Below the pieces are notes generated by a model. The model made no database searches and was not told the origin of the DNA. It saw only the letters and a list, made by a program, of their open reading frames with translations. From Marivita lacus (lineage in GTDB: Bacteria > Pseudomonadota > Alphaproteobacteria > Rhodobacterales > Rhodobacteraceae): 64,000 bases of DNA. Made by a program: the position numbers and the translations under genes. This document shows positions 54,913 through 64,000 of this stretch, piece after piece. Location: assembly GCF_014637725.1 (NCBI RefSeq), contig NZ_BMFC01000001.1, forward strand, positions 64,632 to 128,631, in the 5' to 3' direction. Positions within the stretch are counted from its first letter, which is position 1; the number at the start of each line of letters is the position of its first letter.

Positions 54913-56172
54913 ATGAGGGAAGACAGGTTCAGCCTGGCGCAGCAATCCATGGCGTTCATTCTTGCAGGCGGTCGGGGGAGCCGCCTCAAGGAAATGACCG
55001 ACATCCGCGCAAAACCCGCCGTTTATTTCGGCGGCAAGACCCGGATCATCGACTTTGCCCTGTCCAATGCCGTCAATTCCGGCATCCGGCGCATCGGCGT
55101 GGCCACACAGTACAAGGCGCACAGCCTGATCCGTCACATGCAGCGCGGCTGGAGCTTCTTTCGCGCCGAACGCAACGAGTCGCTCGATATCCTGCCCGCC
55201 TCGCAGCAGGTCAACGAGGACAACTGGTACAAGGGCACCGCAGATGCCGTGACCCAGAACATCTCGGTCATTCGCGGATACGGTCCGAAATACGTGCTGA
55301 TCCTTGCGGGCGATCACATCTACAAGCAGGACTATTCCCTGATGATCGAGGACCATGTCCGGTCCGGCGCCAAGGTCACGGTGGGCTGCATCGCCGTGCC
55401 ACGCGAAGAGGCCAAGGGCTTTGGCGTGATGCATGTGGACGACAGCGACAAGATCCTCGATTTCGTCGAAAAACCCGCCGATCCCCCCGCGATGCCCGGC
55501 GATGAGACCAAGTCGCTCGCCAGCATGGGGATTTACGTGTTCGAGGCGGAATACCTCTATGAGATCCTCGAAAAGGACGCCGAGAACCCGGCGTCGGAAA
55601 ACGATTTCGGCAAGGATATCATCCCTGCCATCGTGGCGGAGGGCGGTGCTCGCGCGCATCCGTTCAGCCGGTCCTGCGTCATGTCGGGGCTCGAGACCGA
55701 GCCCTACTGGCGCGACGTGGGCACCATCGACGCCTATTGGCAGGCCAATATCGACCTGACCGATTTCGAACCGGCGCTCGACATCTACGCGACCGACTGG
55801 CCGATCTGGACCTATTCGGAACTCACACCGCCCGCGAAATTCATCCACAACGAGGAAGGTCGTCGCGGACAGGCGGTGTCGTCGATGGTATCGGGGGGCT
55901 GCATCATCTCGGGCTCGTCACTCTATCGCTGCCTGCTCTTCACCGGGGTCAAGACGCATTCGTTTTCCCAACTCGAAGGGGCGGTGGCCCTGCCCTATGC
56001 CGAAGTGGGCCGCCGCGCCTATCTCAAGAACGTGGTGCTGGACCGGGGGGTGAAGATCCCGCCGGGTCTGATCGTGGGCGAAGATCCCAAGGAAGACGCC
56101 AAGAGGTTCCGCCGCACCGAGAGCGGCATCTGCCTGATCACGCAAGCCATGATCGACAAGCTGGGGAGGTGA
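54913..56172 (+). CDS. glgC: Glucose-1-phosphate adenylyltransferase
   Basis: Makes ADP-glucose for glycogen synthesis from ATP and glucose 1-phosphate. The 419 residues from the ATG at 54913, preceded by GGAGGA, start [30 protein letters not shown], with the nucleotide-binding GGRGSRL loop. [16 protein letters not shown] is near 136, and the sugar-phosphate-binding FVEKPADPP near 186. The C-terminal beta-helix carries regulation in this family. An upstream ATG at 54889 would add eight residues. GlgA begins one base after its stop. Confidence 0.96.
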   Translation: MREDRFSLAQQSMAFILAGGRGSRLKEMTDIRAKPAVYFGGKTRIIDFALSNAVNSGIRRIGVATQYKAHSLIRHMQRGWSFFRAERNESLDILPASQQVNEDNWYKGTADAVTQNISVIRGYGPKYVLILAGDHIYKQDYSLMIEDHVRSGAKVTVGCIAVPREEAKGFGVMHVDDSDKILDFVEKPADPPAMPGDETKSLASMGIYVFEAEYLYEILEKDAENPASENDFGKDIIPAIVAEGGARAHPFSRSCVMSGLETEPYWRDVGTIDAYWQANIDLTDFEPALDIYATDWPIWTYSELTPPAKFIHNEEGRRGQAVSSMVSGGCIISGSSLYRCLLFTGVKTHSFSQLEGAVALPYAEVGRRAYLKNVVLDRGVKIPPGLIVGEDPKEDAKRFRRTESGICLITQAMIDKLGR

Positions 56173-56173
56173 C

Positions 56174-57607
56174 ATGAAGGTCCTGATGGTCGCCTCGGAA
56201 TGTGCGCCCTTCGTGAAAACGGGGGGCCTCGCGGATGTGGTGGGCGCTTTGCCCGCTGCATTGGCGCGGGTGGATGTGGACGCACAGGTGGTGTTGCCCG
56301 CTTATCCGCCGCTTTTTCCGCTGCTGCCCGAAGGGACCGAGGTTACCCGGTTCGACGATCTGCCGGGCGGACCCGGTCGCATCGTCAAGGTCACGGCACA
56401 AGGTATGACCCTGCTGCTTCTGGACGCGCCGCAGCTGTTCGACCGTCCCGGCGGGCTTTATGTCGACGAGAGCGGCACCGACTGGCCCGACAACCACCTG
56501 CGCTTCGGCGCCCTGTCGATGGCGGGGGCGCGCATCGCGATGGGGGCGATCGAGAAATACCAGCCGGACGTGCTGCACGCGCATGACTGGCAGGCGGCGC
56601 TGTCACCTGTCTACCTGCGCATGGCAGGGCGAGACACGCCGCGATCCATCATCACCATCCACAACATCGCCTTTCAGGGGCGCTTCGGCCCACAGGTTCT
56701 GGACAGGCTGCACCTCAAGACCGACTGGTTTCATCCCGAGGGGCTGGAGTTTCACGGCGATCTGAGCTTTCTCAAGGGCGGGCTGATATTCTCGGACCGG
56801 ATCACCACGGTCAGCCCGACCTATGCGCGCGAAATCCTGACGCCCGAGTTCGGCATGGGGCTTGAGGGCGTGCTGCAGGCCCGTGCCCCCGTGCTGAGCG
56901 GCGTGTTGAACGGAATCGACACCGACGCCTGGAACCCTGCGGAAGACATCACGCTGGCCGAGCCCTATGACGCAAAGAGCCTGAAGCGCAAGGCGGCGAA
57001 CCGTATCGCGCTGAGTGAACAGTTGGGTCTGGAGACCGGCAGCGCGGGTCCGCTTTTCTGCGTGGTCAGCCGCCTGACCAGCCAGAAGGGGCTCGACGCG
57101 GTTCTGGGCGCGGTGCCACATCTGGTGGAGCACGGCGCGCAATTGGCGGTGCTGGGCAGCGGGCAGCCCGAGCTGGAACAGGGATTCCGCGATGCTGCAC
57201 AGGCCCATCCCGGTCAGGTGGCCACCCATATCGGCTATGACGAGCGGCTGTCGCATCTGTTTCAGGCCGGAAGCGACGCCATCCTGATCCCGTCGCGGTT
57301 CGAGCCTTGCGGCCTGACCCAGCTTTACGGCCTGCGCTATGGCACCCTGCCCGTCGTTGCCCGCACCGGCGGGCTGGCCGACACGGTGATCGACGCCAAT
57401 GTCGCCGCGCTGATCGCCAAGGCGGCCACCGGCTTTGTCTTCACCGATGTGACGACACCGGGTCTGGAGCAGGTGATCGACCGCGTGATCGCGGCCTATG
57501 CCGACCCGAAACTGTGGCAATCCATGCAGCGGGCGGCTATGCGTCATCCGGTGAGCTGGGACAGCTCTGCCAAAGCCTATCGTGACCTTTATGCCGATCT
57601 TGCCTGA
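56174..57607 (+). CDS. glgA: Glycogen synthase (ADP-glucose)
   Basis: GT5 glucosyltransferase that extends glycogen using ADP-glucose. The 477 residues begin with MKVLMVASECAPFVKTGGLADVVGALPAALA, containing the KTGGL nucleotide-binding motif. In the C-terminal Rossmann domain are FEPCGLTQLYGLRYGTLPVVARTGGLADTV near 376, the family-specific E-x7-E region. Length is typical. The glgX ATG overlaps its stop by one base (TGATG). Confidence 0.96.
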   Translation: MKVLMVASECAPFVKTGGLADVVGALPAALARVDVDAQVVLPAYPPLFPLLPEGTEVTRFDDLPGGPGRIVKVTAQGMTLLLLDAPQLFDRPGGLYVDESGTDWPDNHLRFGALSMAGARIAMGAIEKYQPDVLHAHDWQAALSPVYLRMAGRDTPRSIITIHNIAFQGRFGPQVLDRLHLKTDWFHPEGLEFHGDLSFLKGGLIFSDRITTVSPTYAREILTPEFGMGLEGVLQARAPVLSGVLNGIDTDAWNPAEDITLAEPYDAKSLKRKAANRIALSEQLGLETGSAGPLFCVVSRLTSQKGLDAVLGAVPHLVEHGAQLAVLGSGQPELEQGFRDAAQAHPGQVATHIGYDERLSHLFQAGSDAILIPSRFEPCGLTQLYGLRYGTLPVVARTGGLADTVIDANVAALIAKAATGFVFTDVTTPGLEQVIDRVIAAYADPKLWQSMQRAAMRHPVSWDSSAKAYRDLYADLA

Positions 57608-59711
57608 TGACCTATCACGCCACCGTTTCCACACAGCTTGAGCCCGGCTCCCCGTCGCGGTTGGGGGCGCATTTCGACGGCGGCGGGACCAATTTCGCGG
57701 TCTTCTCGGAACATGCCGAACAGGTGTTCCTGTGCCTGTTTTCGCCGGACGGCACGCGCGAGGAGATGCGCCTGTCGCTGCCCGAACGCACTGGCGCGGT
57801 GTGGCATGGCTATTTGCCGGGCGTGCAACCCGGCACGCTGTATGGCTACCGTGCGTCGGGTCCCTACACGCCCGAGGCCGGGCATCGCTTCAACCGAAAC
57901 AAGCTGTTGATCGACCCCTATACGCGCGAATTTCACGGCAGTTTCACCGATCACACCGCCACCTTCGGCTATCTGAATTCCGCCCCTGAGGCGGACCTGT
58001 CCTTTGACAGCCGCGACAGCGCGCCTTTCGTGGCCAAGTCGGTCGTGTCGGACCCGGCGCTGTTCCCGCTCGATGCGCAGCCGCTGGAGCGCGGCTGGCA
58101 CGACACGCTGATCTACGAAGCGCATGTCAAAGGCCTGACGCAGCGTCACCCTGACGTACCCGAAGACCTGCGCGGCACCTATGAGGGGCTGGCCACGCCC
58201 GCCATGCTGGACCACCTGACCAAACTCGGCGTGACGGCAGTTGAACTGCTGCCGGTGCAGGCGATCCGGTCCGAAGGTGCGCTCACGGCGCGGGGTCTGG
58301 TGAATTACTGGGGCTACAACACCATCGGGTTCCTTGCCCCCGAGCCACGCTATTTCGGCCCCGCCGGTGTGCGCGGCTTTCGCGCGATGGTCGATCGCTT
58401 TCACGCCGCCGGCATCGAGGTCATTCTGGATGTGGTCTACAACCATTCCGCCGAGGGCGATCACCTTGGACCAACCCTGTCGTTCCGGGGTCTGGACAAT
58501 GCCAGCTATTACCGGCTGCAGGCCGACCAGCCGCGCTATTATGTGAACGACACGGGCTGTGGCAACACGCTCGACACGACACATCCGTTCGTCATTCGCC
58601 TGATCCTCGACAGCCTGCGCTTCTGGGTGCAGGCGATGGGGGTCGATGGGTTCCGGTTTGATCTGGCCGCCACGCTCTGCCGCGAACCTGCCGGGTTCGA
58701 CCGGACCGGGCGGTTCATGACGGCGCTGCGGCAGGATCCGGTGCTGGCGGGGGTCAAGCTGATCGCGGAGCCGTGGGATATCGGCCCCGGTGGCTACCAG
58801 TTGGGCGGGTTCCCGGCCAAGTTCGCGGAATGGAACGACCGCTACCGCGACACGGTACGCAAGTTCTGGCGCGGCGACACGCACGGTGCACAGGAGCTGG
58901 GATCGGCGTTGTTGGGCACCGCTTACCTGTTCGACAAACGCGGACGGCGGGTCTGGTCCTCGGTCAATTACGCAGCGTCCCATGACGGCTTCACCCTGGC
59001 CGACACGACGCAATACGAACACCGTCACAACATGGCCAATGGCGAGGGCAACCGCGACGGGCACAAGGTCAATTTCAGCGACAATCTGGGCACCGAGGGG
59101 CCAAGCGACGATCCCGCGCGCCGCGACATGCGCGCGCGGCGTCAGCGCAACATGCTGGCCACCGTGTTCCTGTCGCAGGGCACGCCGATGCTGCTTGCAG
59201 GCGACGAAGGCGGGCACAGCCAGCGCGGCAACAACAACGCCTATTGTCAGGACAATGCCACCACATGGATCGACTGGGCGTCGCTCGATCCCGACCAGAT
59301 CGCCTTTACCACCGCGCTGTCGCAATTCCGGCGGGACACGCCGATCCTGCGGCAGATGGATTTCCTGCACGGCGCCACGCGCCCGACCGACCACCGCAAG
59401 GACGTGGAATGGCGCGGCTTTGATGGCACGCCGCTGAACTGGAGCAATGACAGCCTGTCGAGCCTCTGCCTGCACCTGCGTGGCAATGCCGAGAGCGTGG
59501 CGGGCAAGGCGACACGGGACGAGGTGCTTTTGGCCTTCAATCGCGGCAATCACGACCTCGACCTGCTGCTGCCGCCCACAATCCACGATGTCTGGGTGCG
59601 CGAGATCGACACCGCCGAGGCTGCGCAACACCCGACGCCCGTCGACGGCGCGCGCATCCGCGTGCCTGCGCAATCGGTCAGCGCCTTTGTCCTGCGGGTC
59701 GGGTCAACCGG

Positions 59712-59715
<4 letters not shown>
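57607..59715 (+). CDS. glgX: Glycogen debranching enzyme
   Basis: GH13 isoamylase-type enzyme that removes short branches of limit dextrins for phosphorylase. The 702 residues begin with a CBM48 domain (SRLGAHFDGGGTNFAVFSEHAEQV). The barrel shows NYWGYNTIGFLAPEPRY near 234 and EVILDVVYNHSAEGD near 271. The nucleophile Asp is in DGFRFDLAATLCRE near 347, the acid Glu in KLIAEPWDIGPGGYQLGGFP near 384, and the third Asp in AASHDGFTLAD near 457. It overlaps glgA and malQ. Confidence 0.95.
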
Positions 59716-63286
<3,571 letters not shown>

Positions 63287-63295
63287 GCGGCTGCC

Positions 63296-64000
63296 CTAGC
63301 CGTGCCGGACCCGCAAACGGGACGCGCGGCGGGTCAAGACCTGACGACGCGCAAACGCGACGATAAACAGCGCCGTCAGGATCAGGATGATCGTCGGCGC
63401 GGGCGCGCTGTCGAGGAAGAAGCTGAGATACGTGCCCAGCAGCATCGCGCCCATGTTGAGGATCACCGCCACCCAGAGCATCGTCCGGAACTGCCGCACC
63501 AACAGGAACGCGATCGCCCCCGGCGCGATCAGCAGTCCGATGGCAAGGATCAGACCCACCGCCGACAGGGTGGCCACGATGGTCAGTGACAGCGCCGTCA
63601 GCAGCCCGTAATGCAGCGCGTTGACCCACAGCCCCGAGGCCTGCGCCTGCGCGGGATCAAAGCTGTGCAGCAGCCAGTCCCTCCACTTGAGTACCAGCAC
63701 CCCGGCGACCAGCGCCGAGATGATGCCTGCGGTCCAAAGCTCGTGCGGCTCCACCCCCAGCATGTTGCCGAAGAGGATGTGATCCAGATGCGCGTTTGTC
63801 TCGACCGAGACATAAAGCACGATGCCAAGACCGAACATGCCCGAGAATACGACACCCATCACCGTGTCCTCTTTCACCCGGCTGTTGCTGGACAGGTACC
63901 CCGTGGCCAGCGCGCAGGTCATTCCGGCAGCAAAGGCGCCGATGATCAGCGGGATGCCAAGGATATAGGCCAGCACGATCCCCGGCAGCACCGCGTGGCT
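63296..64000 (-). CDS. sitD: Mn2+/Fe2+ ABC transporter permease, SitD-like (5' end cut by window)
   Basis: Inner-membrane permease of a divalent-metal ABC transporter. The frame is open to the right edge, so the N-terminus is missing; about 234 residues are present with around seven hydrophobic helices. Motifs of the SitD/MntB type are SHAVLPGIVLAYILG at the cut end, NSRVKEDTVMGVVFSGMFGLGIVLY near the middle, and HLDHILFGNMLG. A zinc-specific ZnuB role is the alternative, but the KEDTVMG and HLDHILFG segments favour the manganese/iron branch. Partner genes would lie beyond the window. Confidence 0.88.
   Translation of the reverse strand, partial: SHAVLPGIVLAYILGIPLIIGAFAAGMTCALATGYLSSNSRVKEDTVMGVVFSGMFGLGIVLYVSVETNAHLDHILFGNMLGVEPHELWTAGIISALVAGVLVLKWRDWLLHSFDPAQAQASGLWVNALHYGLLTALSLTIVATLSAVGLILAIGLLIAPGAIAFLLVRQFRTMLWVAVILNMGAMLLGTYLSFFLDSAPAPTIILILTALFIVAFARRQVLTRRASRLRVRHG

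Overview
The window reads as a chromosomal segment of an alphaproteobacterium of the family Rhodobacteraceae, most likely the marine Roseobacter group. The reasons are the high and even G+C content, the ethylmalonyl-CoA pathway genes, the gene order mcl2-nnrU-DUF1737-mch-sdhCDA beside mdh-sucCD-sucAB-lpd, a LuxR/LuxI pair with a CtrA-type box, an H-NS protein of the HvrA type, and the style of the small GC-rich intergenic repeats. There is no integrase, transposase, phage, CRISPR, rRNA or confident tRNA gene.

Layout. Positions 1-5464 hold the rod-shape operon mreB(partial)-mreC-mreD-mrdA-rodA, followed by a hydroxyacid dehydrogenase and rpe. Positions 7101-11796 hold a MaoC-like hydratase and an acyl-CoA synthetase (minus strand), an NADPH oxidoreductase, and a RecD-like helicase. 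Positions 11835-13466 are a quorum-sensing module (small ORF, luxR, luxI). Positions 13677-18673 carry ccr and ecm of the ethylmalonyl-CoA pathway with a glycerolipid acyltransferase between them. Positions 18950-21870 hold an hns-like gene, deoD, and genes of unknown role.

Positions 22001-43536 are a TCA-cycle and ethylmalonyl-CoA core: sdhB, sdhA, sdhD, sdhC, mch, mcl2, mdh, sucC, sucD, sucA, sucB and lpd. Two oppositely oriented surface-carbohydrate genes (glycosyltransferase and FkbM methyltransferase) sit between sdhA and sdhB, and a third glycosyltransferase sits between mdh and sucC. Positions 43894-46799 are a minus-strand ftsE-ftsX-plsC-flavin oxidase operon. They are followed by a zinc-ribbon membrane protein, a taurine-pyruvate-type aminotransferase and an acetyltransferase. 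Positions 50310-63286 are a complete glycogen operon (glgP-glgB-glgC-glgA-glgX-malQ-pgm). The window ends inside a SitD-like metal transporter gene.

How the genes work together. Acetyl-CoA can enter either oxidation (TCA enzymes) or assimilation (Ccr, Ecm, mesaconyl-CoA hydratase, malyl-CoA thioesterase), and surplus hexose phosphate can go to glycogen. The most striking regulatory signal is an identical tandem operator, two TGTGATCACA palindromes exactly 21 bp apart, about 115 bp upstream of both sdhC and sucC. The quorum-sensing module has two unusual controls: a perfect CtrA box over the predicted luxR transcription start, and a perfect 13-bp stem that buries the luxI ribosome-binding site.
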